A DNA stretch of 64,000 nucleotides from Sphingomonas faeni (GTDB lineage Bacteria > Pseudomonadota > Alphaproteobacteria > Sphingomonadales > Sphingomonadaceae): the NCBI RefSeq assembly GCF_003053745.1, contig NZ_QAYE01000006.1, forward strand, positions 62,001-126,000. The letters are read 5' to 3'. Both the position numbers and the translations under genes were made by a program. Under the pieces are notes generated by a model that saw only the letters and a list, made by a program, of their open reading frames with translations, was not told where the DNA came from and ran no database searches. This document shows positions 17,992-26,053 of this stretch, piece by piece (the stretch's first letter is position 1; each line of letters opens with the position of its first letter).

Positions 17992-19365
17992 TCACTTCAT
18001 CAAGACAAGCTCTTCCGCCATCGTTGGATGCAGCGCGACCGTCGCATCGAAATCGGCCTTGGTGAGCCCCGCCTTCACCGCCACCGCAGCCGATTGCAGG
18101 ATCTCCGGACAGTCCGGCCCGATCATGTGGATGCCAACCACCCGGTCGGTCTCGCCATCGCAGATCATCTTGTACAGCGACCGCTCGTTGCGGCCCGCGA
18201 GCACGTTCTTCATCGGCCGGAAGTCGCTCGAATACACCCTAACCGAGCCGAGTGCTTCCCGAGCCTGCGATTCGGTCATCCCGACGCCCGCCATCGGCGG
18301 ATGGCTGAACACCGCGGCGGGCACGTTGGCGTAATCGACGCGTGTCGGCTTGCCACCGTAGAACGTGTCCGCGAACGCCTGCCCCTCGCGGATTGCGACC
18401 GGGGTCAGCTGGATGCGGTTGGTGACGTCGCCGACCGCAAAGATCGAGTCGCAGCTCGACTTGTTGTCTTCGTCGACGATCACCGCACCGGCGGCGTCCA
18501 TCTCGACGCCCGCCGTTTCGAGCCCGAGGCCCTTGGTGTTCGGCAGGCGCCCGGTAGCGAACATAACAAGGTCGACGGTAATCGGCTCATGCCCGCTCAT
18601 GCGAACGGTGAGACACCCATCCGAATCCTTCTCGATGCTCTCGAACGCAGCGTTGAAGCGGAAATCGATGCCCTTGCTCATCGAGATCTGGAGCAGCCGG
18701 TCGCGGATCGATTCGTCATAGCCGCGCAGGATGACGTCGGTGCGGTTCACGAGCGTCACGTGCGATCCGAACTGGTGGAAGATCCCCGCGAACTCGTTGG
18801 CGATATAGCCCGCGCCGGCAATCAGCACGCGCTTGGGCACGTCGTCGAGGTGGAAGACTTCGTTCGAGGTGATGCCGTGCTCGGCGCCGGGGAACTCGGG
18901 CACCAGCGGATGCGCACCGACCGCGATCAGGATCTTTGCGGCGGTCTTCGTGGTGCCATCGGCGAGCGTGACTTCATTCGGCCCGGAGACGACCGCACGC
19001 TGGTGGATGATGTCGACATGGTTGTTCTGCAGCGTGGTCGTATAGGCGCCGTTGATCCGGTCGACCTCCTCCATCACGTTGTCGCGCAACGTCGGCCAGC
19101 TGAACGCGCAGTTGTCGGGCACCTGCCACCCAAACCGCTTGGCGTCCTTCAGATCCTCGGCGAAATGCGCGCCGTAGATCAGCAGCTTCTTCGGCACGCA
19201 GCCACGAATGACGCAGGTCCCGCCGACCCGGTATTCTTCGGCGACGGCGACGCGCGCGCCATGCGCGGCGGCGACGCGCGATGCACGCGTCCCGCCCGAG
19301 CCTGCGCCGATGACGAACAGGTCATAGTCGAATTGGGTATCGGTCACGGATGTGGTGTCGGTCAC
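17992..19365 (-). CDS. gor: Glutathione-disulfide reductase
   Basis: Flavoprotein disulfide reductase of about 457 residues that reduces glutathione disulfide with NADPH. It has the FAD motif FVIGAGSGGTRASRVAA and the redox-active disulfide in GGTCVIRGCVPKKLL, which is the plant/alphaproteobacterial GR form of CVNVGCVPKK. A second Rossmann motif is VLIAGAGYIANEFAGIFHQFG, and the catalytic C-terminal histidine is in VALHPTMAEELV. The start is GTG at 19365 (VTDTTSVTDTQFDYDLF) with a GAGGA site 7 bases upstream; a longer frame extends further but lacks a site. It is followed on the same strand by nothing but the repeat. Confidence 0.93.
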   Translation of the reverse strand: MTDTTSVTDTQFDYDLFVIGAGSGGTRASRVAAAHGARVAVAEEYRVGGTCVIRGCVPKKLLIYGAHFAEDLKDAKRFGWQVPDNCAFSWPTLRDNVMEEVDRINGAYTTTLQNNHVDIIHQRAVVSGPNEVTLADGTTKTAAKILIAVGAHPLVPEFPGAEHGITSNEVFHLDDVPKRVLIAGAGYIANEFAGIFHQFGSHVTLVNRTDVILRGYDESIRDRLLQISMSKGIDFRFNAAFESIEKDSDGCLTVRMSGHEPITVDLVMFATGRLPNTKGLGLETAGVEMDAAGAVIVDEDNKSSCDSIFAVGDVTNRIQLTPVAIREGQAFADTFYGGKPTRVDYANVPAAVFSHPPMAGVGMTESQAREALGSVRVYSSDFRPMKNVLAGRNERSLYKMICDGETDRVVGIHMIGPDCPEILQSAAVAVKAGLTKADFDATVALHPTMAEELVLMK

Positions 19366-19471
19366 GGGCAGTCCTCGTAGGTCGCGTGCCGCGGGGCGGC
19401 TTTGCATGCCATCTGGGGCAGGGGGCGCGAGGCGGCAACCCCGGCGCGGCGATCACGCTGATCGGCTCAGC

Positions 19472-19849
19472 CTATCGCTGCCCCGCCTTGCGCATCGGCA
19501 TCGCGTCGATCGTCGCCTCCAGCGCGGCGGCAGGGAAGGGCTTGGCGCTACGCAGTTTTTCTCCCCCGTCCTTGCCGATGAGGATGGCGGTAAAGCTGGC
19601 GGGGAGGCGGTATTTGCGGCGGAGCGCTGCGGCTGGGTCACTCGCGCCTCGAACCGTGTCGCCAATGATTTCGACGATGGTGAGGTCCCGAGCGGCGGCG
19701 TTGGTTTTCCACCGGGCGAGGATGCGTTGTTGTTCGGTGAGTGATGCGTCATCGACGGCTGGGGCGGACACGATCAATATCCGCCGCTCCCACTTCATCT
19801 GCGCGACGGTGGGTGAGGCTGCGAGCGCGATGGCAAGGAGTAGAGGCAT
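19472..19849 (-). CDS. DUF4174 family secreted protein
   Basis: 125-residue protein with an N-terminal signal peptide (MPLLLAIALAASPTVA, likely cleaved near AQM). The mature part, KWERRILIVSAPAVDDASLT to FTAILIGKDGGEKLRSAKPF, matches DUF4174, a thioredoxin-like fold family of unknown role. The FTAILIGKDGG segment corresponds to a strand-loop also seen in peroxiredoxin-like proteins, but no CxxC motif exists. It lies upstream of glutathione reductase on the same strand with about 106 bp between. The function is not known. Confidence 0.82.
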   Translation of the reverse strand: MPLLLAIALAASPTVAQMKWERRILIVSAPAVDDASLTEQQRILARWKTNAAARDLTIVEIIGDTVRGASDPAAALRRKYRLPASFTAILIGKDGGEKLRSAKPFPAAALEATIDAMPMRKAGQR

Positions 19850-19893
19850 GAGGATGTAACGCCTCAGCCCCTCCAGTTCTCCCGCGCCCTCTA

Positions 19894-19973
19894 GTTCTCC
19901 CGCGAAGGCGGGAGCCCAGGATCAAAAGCGCTGTGGGTGGTATCCTGGGCCCCCTCCTCCGCGGGGGAACAAG
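19894..19973. repeat. Palindromic repeat, family A variant with extended centre
   Basis: AGTTCTCCCGCGAAGGCGGG, then CCCAGGAT ... ATCCTGGG around a 20 bp variable centre, then CCGCGGGGGAACAAG. It lies between the pgi stop and the DUF4174 start, both on the minus strand. Confidence 0.85.
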
Positions 19974-19993
19974 AAAGAGGTTTCCCCTCGGAA

Positions 19994-21484
19994 TTACCCA
20001 AAAGCGCGCTTGATCAGATCGTCCGTCGAAGGATCGAACGTCTGCCCGCCCTTCTCAGCAGCCTTCGCCATTTCCTTCCCCAGCTCCACCCCGAACTGGT
20101 CGAACGAGTTGATCCCCAGCAGCACGCCATTCACGAACACCCGGTGCTCGTAAAACGCGATCAGCGCCCCCAGCGTCCGCGCATCCAGATCGTCGAGCAG
20201 CAACGTCGAAGACGGCCGATCGCCCGAATAGCTCCGCGCCGGATCCTCGACCTGCTTGCCCGCCATCAACGCAGCACCCTGCGCGAACGCGTTGAGCAAC
20301 AGCGCCCGGTGATGCTCCTCGGGCAGCGTGTCGCCGGGCTCGATCACCGCGATGAACTCGACCGGCACGAGATGCGTGCCCTGGTGGAGCAACTGGAACA
20401 CCGCATGCTGCGCCTCCGTACCGACGCCACCCCAGGTGATCGCCGCCGAAGGCCGCCCAAGCGGCTGCCCGTCGACCGTCACAGACTTGCCGTTCGACTC
20501 CATCTCAAGCTGCTGGAGATAGCTCGGCAGCAACCGCAACCGCTCGTCATACGCGAACGGCGCGCGCGTCTCGGCATGGCGGATCTGCGTGTAATACAGG
20601 TCCGCGAACGCCGCCAACACAGGCGCATTCTCGTGGAGCGCCGAAAGCCGGAAATGCCGGTCCATCTCGGCCGCCCCCTCGAGCAGCTCCTCGAACCGGT
20701 CCCACCCCAGCGCGATCGCCGCCGGAAAACCGATCGTCGACCACAGCGAATACCGCCCACCGACGCTTTCGGCGAACGGCAGGATGCGCGTCTCGTCGAC
20801 ACCCCATTCCATCGCCTTCTCAGGGGACGCGGTCAGCGCGATCACGCGGCCATAGGGGTCCTCGACATTATGCTCGGTCATCCACTGCAGCACGCTTTCG
20901 GCGTTCATCAGCGTTTCGGTCGTGGTGAACGTCTTCGACGCGACCACCAGCAACGTCGCCGCCGGATCGAACTTCGCGAACACGTCCTCCAGCGCCACGC
21001 CGTCGACATTCGCGACGATCGCCACGTCGTAGCGCTTGTCGTCACGCCCCAGCGCATCGACCAGCAACTGCGGCCCCAGCGCCGACCCACCGATCCCGAC
21101 GTGCAGGATATGCCGCACCGGACCCAGCGCCTCGGCCTCGATCGCGTCGATCAGCGTCCGCATCCGCTGGTGGCTCGCCTGCGCGATCGCGACGCTCTCG
21201 GGCTTGCCCTCGCCGCGCTCGGCAGTGTGCTCGACCGCGCGGCCTTCGGTGACGTTGACGACCTCGCCCGAGAACAGCGCCTGGCGCTTGCCCGCCAAAT
21301 CCTGCGCCTTCGCCATCTCCTCGAACGCCGTCACCATGTCCGTCGTCAGGTGAGTCTTCGACCAGTCGAAGTGAATCCCCGCGACATCGAGGCTCAGCTT
21401 CGAGAGGCGCTCCGAGTCCGCTGCGAACAGGTCGGTCAGCTTGGTGGCGGGCAGGGCTTCGATCTTGGACCAGTCGGCGGTCAT
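19994..21484 (-). CDS. pgi: Glucose-6-phosphate isomerase
   Basis: Interconverts glucose 6-phosphate and fructose 6-phosphate in the cytoplasm. 496 residues. Signature regions: HVGIGGSALGPQLLVDAL (about residue 125), VVASKTFTTTETLMNA, GGRYSLWSTIGFPAAI, and the C-terminal catalytic lysine region FDQFGVELGKEMAK. Sphingomonads commonly use Entner-Doudoroff sugar catabolism, so Pgi probably works mainly in the reverse or cyclic direction (inference). The start at 21484 (MTADWSKIEALP) is normal in length. It is divergent from lepB with about 125 bp between the starts. Confidence 0.96.
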   Translation of the reverse strand: MTADWSKIEALPATKLTDLFAADSERLSKLSLDVAGIHFDWSKTHLTTDMVTAFEEMAKAQDLAGKRQALFSGEVVNVTEGRAVEHTAERGEGKPESVAIAQASHQRMRTLIDAIEAEALGPVRHILHVGIGGSALGPQLLVDALGRDDKRYDVAIVANVDGVALEDVFAKFDPAATLLVVASKTFTTTETLMNAESVLQWMTEHNVEDPYGRVIALTASPEKAMEWGVDETRILPFAESVGGRYSLWSTIGFPAAIALGWDRFEELLEGAAEMDRHFRLSALHENAPVLAAFADLYYTQIRHAETRAPFAYDERLRLLPSYLQQLEMESNGKSVTVDGQPLGRPSAAITWGGVGTEAQHAVFQLLHQGTHLVPVEFIAVIEPGDTLPEEHHRALLLNAFAQGAALMAGKQVEDPARSYSGDRPSSTLLLDDLDARTLGALIAFYEHRVFVNGVLLGINSFDQFGVELGKEMAKAAEKGGQTFDPSTDDLIKRAFG

Positions 21485-21609
21485 GCTACTTCTCCGAATA
21501 GACGTGCGCGCCGGTCATGCTGCAAGCGCGAGACCGCGACAACGCTCTTTCGGTGACACGTATCCCGCACACGCTTGACGATAGGCGCGGTCTGGGCAAA
21601 CCCGCGCAC

Positions 21610-22419
21610 ATGGCAAATGACGTGAAGACGAAACCGCAGCGGTCCGAAACAAGCGAGACCTTCCGCTTCCTGCTGAAGCTCGCCGTGGTCGTGCTGATCC
21701 TGCGCAGCTTCATCTTCGCGCCGTTCAGCATCCCGTCCGAATCGATGCTGCCCCGGCTGCTGATCGGCGACTATCTCTTCGTCTCGAAGTGGAACTACGG
21801 CTATTCGCGCTGGTCGCTTCCCGCGGGCATCCCGCTGATCCCCGGCCGCATTTTCGGTAGCACGCCGACGCGCGGCGACGTCGTCGTCTTCCGCGCACCC
21901 GAAGTGCTCGATCACGACGTCATCAAGCGCGTCATCGGCCTGCCCGGCGAGACCATCCAGATGCGCCAGGGCACCGTCTACCTCAACGGCAAAGCGATCC
22001 CGAAGCTTCGCATCGCCGACTTCACGATCCCGCTGACCGAGAACTTCAACGCTGAGAAATGCGGCGCGCCGTACGTCGACGTCGTCGCGAACGTCCAGAT
22101 CTGCCGCTACCCCCGCTTCCGCGAAACGCTTCCCGGCGGCCGCAGCTACGAAGTCCTCGACCAGGCCGAACTCCCCGACCGCGACGATACCGGGCTCTAC
22201 ACGATCCCCGCCGGCCACATCTTCGTAATGGGCGACAACCGCGACGACAGCGGCGACAGCCGCTTCCCCGCACCGCAGGGCATGGGTTACGTCCCGCTCG
22301 AGAACGTCGAGGGCAAGGCGGTCGTCAACTTCTTCTCGACCGACGGCGATGCCGAATGGCTGAAGCCCTGGACCTGGGTTAGTGCCGCGCGCTGGAGCCG
22401 TATCGGGGAAGGCTTTTGA
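21610..22419 (+). CDS. lepB: Signal peptidase I
   Basis: Inner-membrane protease that removes Sec and Tat signal peptides. 269 residues. One N-terminal transmembrane helix (FRFLLKLAVVVLILRSFIF) is followed by the catalytic serine motif FSIPSESMLPRLLIGD and the catalytic lysine in DHDVIKRVIGLPGE. The C-terminal box is GHIFVMGDNRDDSGDSR. The start at 21610 (MANDVKTKPQRSE) is used. The stop TGA at 22417-22419 overlaps the TTG start of rnc, and era follows, giving the conserved lepB-rnc-era cluster. Confidence 0.96.
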   Translation: MANDVKTKPQRSETSETFRFLLKLAVVVLILRSFIFAPFSIPSESMLPRLLIGDYLFVSKWNYGYSRWSLPAGIPLIPGRIFGSTPTRGDVVVFRAPEVLDHDVIKRVIGLPGETIQMRQGTVYLNGKAIPKLRIADFTIPLTENFNAEKCGAPYVDVVANVQICRYPRFRETLPGGRSYEVLDQAELPDRDDTGLYTIPAGHIFVMGDNRDDSGDSRFPAPQGMGYVPLENVEGKAVVNFFSTDGDAEWLKPWTWVSAARWSRIGEGF

Positions 22420-23078
22420 GCGACCTCGCCGGCTGGCTGAAGACGCTCTTCGGCCGCGCACCGACCAACCTCGCCCCCTATGAGCGCGCGCTGACGCACG
22501 GCAGCCAGGCCGCGGCGAACTACGAACGACTCGAGTTCCTAGGCGACCGCGTCCTCGGCCTGATCATCGCCGAGTGGCTGTACGAACTGTTCGCCACAGA
22601 CCCCGAGGGTTCGCTGTCGAAACGCCTCAACGCACTGGTCACCGGCCCGGTCTGCGCCGACGTCGCCCGAGAACTCGGCGTCCGCGCGCACCTCAAACTC
22701 GGCAAGCAGGCCCGCGACGACGGCGCGAGCGACAGCGACAACGTGCTCGGCGACGTGATGGAGGCGCTGATCGGCGCCTGGTATCAGGAAGCCGGCCTAG
22801 ACGCCGCCCGCGCCTTCGTCCGCGGCGCCTGGGGCGACCGCGTCCAAGCCGGCGCAAAAGCCCCGCAACACCCCAAGTCCGCGCTCCAGGAATGGGCCGC
22901 CGCCCACAACCGCAAGCCCCCCGAATACACCATCGTCGAACGCACCGGCCCCGGCCACGCCCCTAAATTCACGATGCTGGTGTCAGTCGGCAAACTCGCC
23001 GAAGCGACCGCGACGGGCTCCAGCAAACAGGAAGCCGAAACAGCGGCGGCCAAGGCGCTGCTGGAGAAGCTCGGCTAA
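22416..23078 (+). CDS. rnc: Ribonuclease III
   Basis: Double-strand-specific endoribonuclease that processes rRNA precursors and other structured RNAs. 220 residues. The signature ERLEFLGDRVLGLIIAEWLY is at about residue 35. The second acidic site is DVMEALIGAWYQEAG near residue 110. The C-terminal 70 residues are a dsRNA-binding domain (HPKSALQEWAAAHNRKPPEY to TGSSKQEAETAAAKALLEKL). The initiation codon is TTG at 22416, overlapping the lepB stop codon (TTGA), so translation is probably coupled to lepB. No other start gives the conserved N-terminus. Confidence 0.95.
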   Translation: MSDLAGWLKTLFGRAPTNLAPYERALTHGSQAAANYERLEFLGDRVLGLIIAEWLYELFATDPEGSLSKRLNALVTGPVCADVARELGVRAHLKLGKQARDDGASDSDNVLGDVMEALIGAWYQEAGLDAARAFVRGAWGDRVQAGAKAPQHPKSALQEWAAAHNRKPPEYTIVERTGPGHAPKFTMLVSVGKLAEATATGSSKQEAETAAAKALLEKLG

Positions 23079-23085
23079 GAAGAAT

Positions 23086-23234
23086 GGTTCACGCGGAGAC
23101 GCGGAGCCGCGGAGGCGGTGCGATTGGAACTCCGGTCTTGCCCAAACGCCTCCGAGATAATCGGCGGCGCATGATCGCAGACGGCGCGAGCCCCATCCAC
23201 ACCATCTCCGCGCCTCCGCGCCTCCGCGTGAACC
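23086..23234. repeat. Inverted repeat, family D
   Basis: Outer arms GGTTCACGCGGAGACGCGGA (left) and CTCCGCGCCTCCGCGTGAAC (right) are complementary with one mismatch. About 110 bp lie between, with an internal GCCGCGGAGGC/GCCTCCG. It separates rnc from era and is unlike the A, B and C families. Confidence 0.85.
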
Positions 23235-23357
23235 AATTCTCCTTCTTAAACTGTGGACCGCGCGACGACGGGCAGGGCCGCAGTTTGGCGGGAATGACGC
23301 GAGGGCGTTTTGTCTATATGACCGCCCCCGAATATCCCGATGCCGAAAAGAGCCTAA

Positions 23358-24281
23358 GTGACCGAACCTACCACGCCTGAAATCTCCGCCCCAAAGCATT
23401 GCGGCCTAGTCGCCATCGTCGGCGCGCCGAACGCGGGCAAGTCGACACTCGTCAACGCGCTCGTCGGCCAGAAGGTCGCGATCGTCAGCCCCAAGGCGCA
23501 GACGACGCGCGCCAAGCTCATGGGCGTCGCGATCGAGGGCGACACGCAGATCCTGCTCGTCGACACGCCCGGCATCTTCGAGCCCAAGCGCCGCTTCGAC
23601 CGCGCGATGGTCGCGGCTGCCTGGGGTGGCGCGGAGGGCTCCGACATCATCGCGCTGGTGGTCGACGCGAAGGGCGGGATCGGCGGCAAGGTCACCACGA
23701 TCGTCGAATCGCTGGTCGGCCGGACCGAGCCGATCTGGCTGATCCTCAACAAGGTCGACCTCGCCGACAAGACCAAGCTGCTGATCCACGCCGAGAAACT
23801 GAACGCGCTGCTGCCGTTCACCGAGACGTTCTTCATCAGCGCCGGCACCGGCGACGGCCTCGCCCATTTCAAGACGCAACTGGCGAAGGCGATGCCCGAA
23901 GGCCCGTGGCACTACCCCGAGGACCAGGTATCCGACTCGACCGAGCGCGCACTGGCGTCCGAAGTCACGCGCGAGCAGCTGTACCTCCAGCTACACGCCG
24001 AACTGCCCTATGCGAGCACGATCGAGACCGAACAGTATATCGAACGCCAGGACGGCTCGCTTGAGATCCACCAGCAGATCCTCGTCGAACGCCCGACCCA
24101 GCGCGCGATCGTGCTCGGCAAGGGCGGCGTCCGCATCAAGGAAATCGGTGCCCGCTCGCGCATCGAACTCGCCTCGATCACCGGCAAGCCCGTCCACTTG
24201 TACCTGCACGTAAAGGTCAAACCCGGCTGGGACGAAGACCGCGAAGTCTACCGCGACATGGGCCTAGACTGGGTCGACTGA
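23358..24281 (+). CDS. era: GTPase Era
   Basis: Essential GTPase that binds the 3' end of 16S rRNA during 30S subunit assembly. 307 residues. G1 is GAPNAGKST, G3 is DTPG (LLVDTPGIFEPKR), G4 is NKVD. The C-terminal KH domain is visible as RAIVLGKGGVRIKEIGARSR and VHLYLHVKVKPGWDEDREVY. The start is GTG at 23358 (MTEPTTPEISAPKH), which gives normal length. It is separated from rnc by 279 bp that contain a family D repeat, so the usual tight rnc-era coupling is broken here. Confidence 0.95.
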   Translation: MTEPTTPEISAPKHCGLVAIVGAPNAGKSTLVNALVGQKVAIVSPKAQTTRAKLMGVAIEGDTQILLVDTPGIFEPKRRFDRAMVAAAWGGAEGSDIIALVVDAKGGIGGKVTTIVESLVGRTEPIWLILNKVDLADKTKLLIHAEKLNALLPFTETFFISAGTGDGLAHFKTQLAKAMPEGPWHYPEDQVSDSTERALASEVTREQLYLQLHAELPYASTIETEQYIERQDGSLEIHQQILVERPTQRAIVLGKGGVRIKEIGARSRIELASITGKPVHLYLHVKVKPGWDEDREVYRDMGLDWVD

Positions 24282-24297
24282 CCTCACCCAAGAGACT

Positions 24298-24353
24298 GTT
24301 CCCCCGCGAAGGCGGGGGCCCAGACTGGACTCCCGCCTTCGCGGGAGAACAAT
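24298..24353. repeat. Palindromic repeat, family A
   Basis: TGTTCCCCCGCGAAGGCGGG, GCCCAGACTGGAC centre, TCCCGCCTTCGCGGGAGAAC. It lies just after era and about 43 bp before a family B copy, in the convergent junction with the sirtuin gene. Confidence 0.9.
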
Positions 24354-24395
24354 CTTTCCTACATCGGTCAGCACCAACCCGCGCCCACCCCACAA

Positions 24396-24480
24396 CCACC
24401 CCGGCGAAGGCCGGGGGCCAGTTGGGGGACGGTCGTCACGACGGACGGCGCTCCGTTACTCAGGCCTTCCCAACTGGTCC
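24396..24480. repeat. Truncated family B repeat overlapping the sirtuin 3' end
   Basis: Left arm ACCACCCCGGCGAAGGCCGG is complete. The right arm is present only as GGCCTTCCCAACTGG and lacks the outer CCCCGGCCTTCGCCGGGGTG part. The remaining right arm forms the last codons and stop of the sirtuin gene. Confidence 0.75.
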
Positions 24481-25218
24481 AGGTAACGAGCCGAGCACCT
24501 CCTCAACCCAAGCCGGCACCAAGACCCCCGCCGCCCCGATCCGCGTCTCCTCGAAGAACACGCTCCCCATCGAAGGATCAAGGTTCAACTCCAGCGTCCG
24601 CGCCCCATGATACGCCGCGGTCTGCACGAACCCCGCCGCCGGATAAACCGCCCCAGAAGTCCCGATCGAAACGAACAGATCGGCCTTCGCCAACGCCGCC
24701 TCGATCCGCTCCATCTGGTACGGCATCTCCCCAAAGAACACGATGTCCGGCCGCAACGCCGCCGACCCGCACGCGCCGCATACCGACCCCTCCGGCAACG
24801 CCCCCGCCCGAGGCTCACGCGCGCCGCACACGGCACACAGCGCCGACAGCAACTCGCCATGCATATGCAGCATCCGCGTCGTCCCCGCCCGCTCGTGCAA
24901 ATCGTCGACATTCTGCGTGACGATCAGCAACTCGCCGTCCCAACCCGCATCCAGCCGCGCCAGCGCGTGGTGTGCGGCGTTAGGCTCGACCCCCGCCAGA
25001 GCCGCGCGCCGTAGATCGTAGAACCGGTGCACCAGTTCCGGATCCGCCGCGAGAGCCTCGGGCGTGCACACGTCTTCGACCCTATAGCTTTTTGGAGCCA
25101 GATCTTTTTCGTAAACATCCCAATAGGTTACGCCGCCTTTAGAGCGAAAGGTCGGGACGCCGGACTCGGCGGAAACGCCCGCGCCCGTCAGGATTACAAT
25201 GTTCTGGATATCGCGCAT
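24460..25218 (-). CDS. cobB: NAD-dependent protein deacylase, sirtuin (CobB-like)
   Basis: NAD-dependent lysine deacylase of 252 residues, cytoplasmic. The NAD motif GAGVSAESGVPTFRSKGG is at residue 11. TQNVDDLHERAG carries the NAD-ribose contact, and the catalytic histidine is in MLHMHGEL. A zinc site is seen in CAVCGAREPRAG...CGACGSA. PDIVFFGEMPYQMERIEAAL follows the family pattern. The start at 25218 (MRDIQNIVILTGAG) is the normal N-terminus. The last residues (PGPVGKA) and stop are encoded by the surviving arm of a family B repeat, so the C-terminal tail may have been altered by it. Confidence 0.93.
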   Translation of the reverse strand: MRDIQNIVILTGAGVSAESGVPTFRSKGGVTYWDVYEKDLAPKSYRVEDVCTPEALAADPELVHRFYDLRRAALAGVEPNAAHHALARLDAGWDGELLIVTQNVDDLHERAGTTRMLHMHGELLSALCAVCGAREPRAGALPEGSVCGACGSAALRPDIVFFGEMPYQMERIEAALAKADLFVSIGTSGAVYPAAGFVQTAAYHGARTLELNLDPSMGSVFFEETRIGAAGVLVPAWVEEVLGSLPGPVGKA

Positions 25219-25390
25219 GGCGACAGAATACGCGAGTGACGGAATGTCGGAAAGTGGTGGAAAGCAGCCTTTCCGGTTTGGAGCGGGGCAATACCAAGTC
25301 TCGCCTACTCGGCGGCGGCAATAGCCAAGTATTGTCGATAGCTCGCAATCAGGATAAGCTTAACGTATAAAATGTTCAGGGGAGGAAGAA

Positions 25391-25804
25391 ATGCGTATAT
25401 TTCTGCTTGGTATGATTGTCTCAATCATAGCATCGGCGGCTGGAGTACAGGCTCAACAAGCGGGTGCGGGAGCGGGGCCGAACAACAGCGGTCCTGGAGA
25501 CTTAAACCGTCAGCGGACTTTCGAAGAGTTCCAAGTCGGCGTTGCCGACTCCAATCGATTGACGACGCGGCCTGTTCCGACGCTGCCGGGAGAAATTAGG
25601 CAGGGGCTAGAAGTCCATGACTCAAAGGGATTGGTGATCGGCAAAGTCGAGTCCGTCGGTAAAAGCTTTGCGACGGTGTCGAGCGCGATCGGTAGCGTCG
25701 AGGTAGACTTCACCTCCTTTGCAAAAAACAAGAACGGGCTCTTGATCAATATGCCCAAGAGCAAGATCGACGTGCTGATGGCGCGGGGTCATCCGGCATC
25801 GTGA
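25391..25804 (+). CDS. Hypothetical exported protein, 137 aa
   Basis: Small protein with a Sec signal peptide (MRIFLLGMIVSIIASAAG, cleavage likely after VQA). The mature part starts with a Gln/Gly/Asn-rich linker. A C-terminal half follows, EVHDSKGLVIGKVESVGKSF and VEVDFTSFAKNKNGLLINMP, with a pattern like a PRC-barrel strand set (uncertain). The start at 25391 has a strong GGGAGGAAG site. By eye, the gene has fewer G/C third positions than its neighbours, which may point to a separate origin. It stands alone between the divergent sirtuin and a lipoprotein gene. The function is unknown. Confidence 0.75.
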   Translation: MRIFLLGMIVSIIASAAGVQAQQAGAGAGPNNSGPGDLNRQRTFEEFQVGVADSNRLTTRPVPTLPGEIRQGLEVHDSKGLVIGKVESVGKSFATVSSAIGSVEVDFTSFAKNKNGLLINMPKSKIDVLMARGHPAS

Positions 25805-26053
25805 GGGGCCGATAGGCTCAGTCCCGGCCGTCGCCTCTTCACAGGGCGGAGTGTCCCCCGCCGCGCCCCGCCGCGCTGACGTCAGACTTTGAAAAAGCGG
25901 ACGGGCCGCAATCGCGTGATCCGATCGGACCGATGCGTCCGGTTTCCCCCGTCGGACGTTGAGCAGCATCGACCACGCCACCATGGCCGTCCGCGACCCG
26001 TTCGCAGGTGCCATGTCGGCGTCTAGGCCGGTAGAACTGAAGGATCCGATGCG

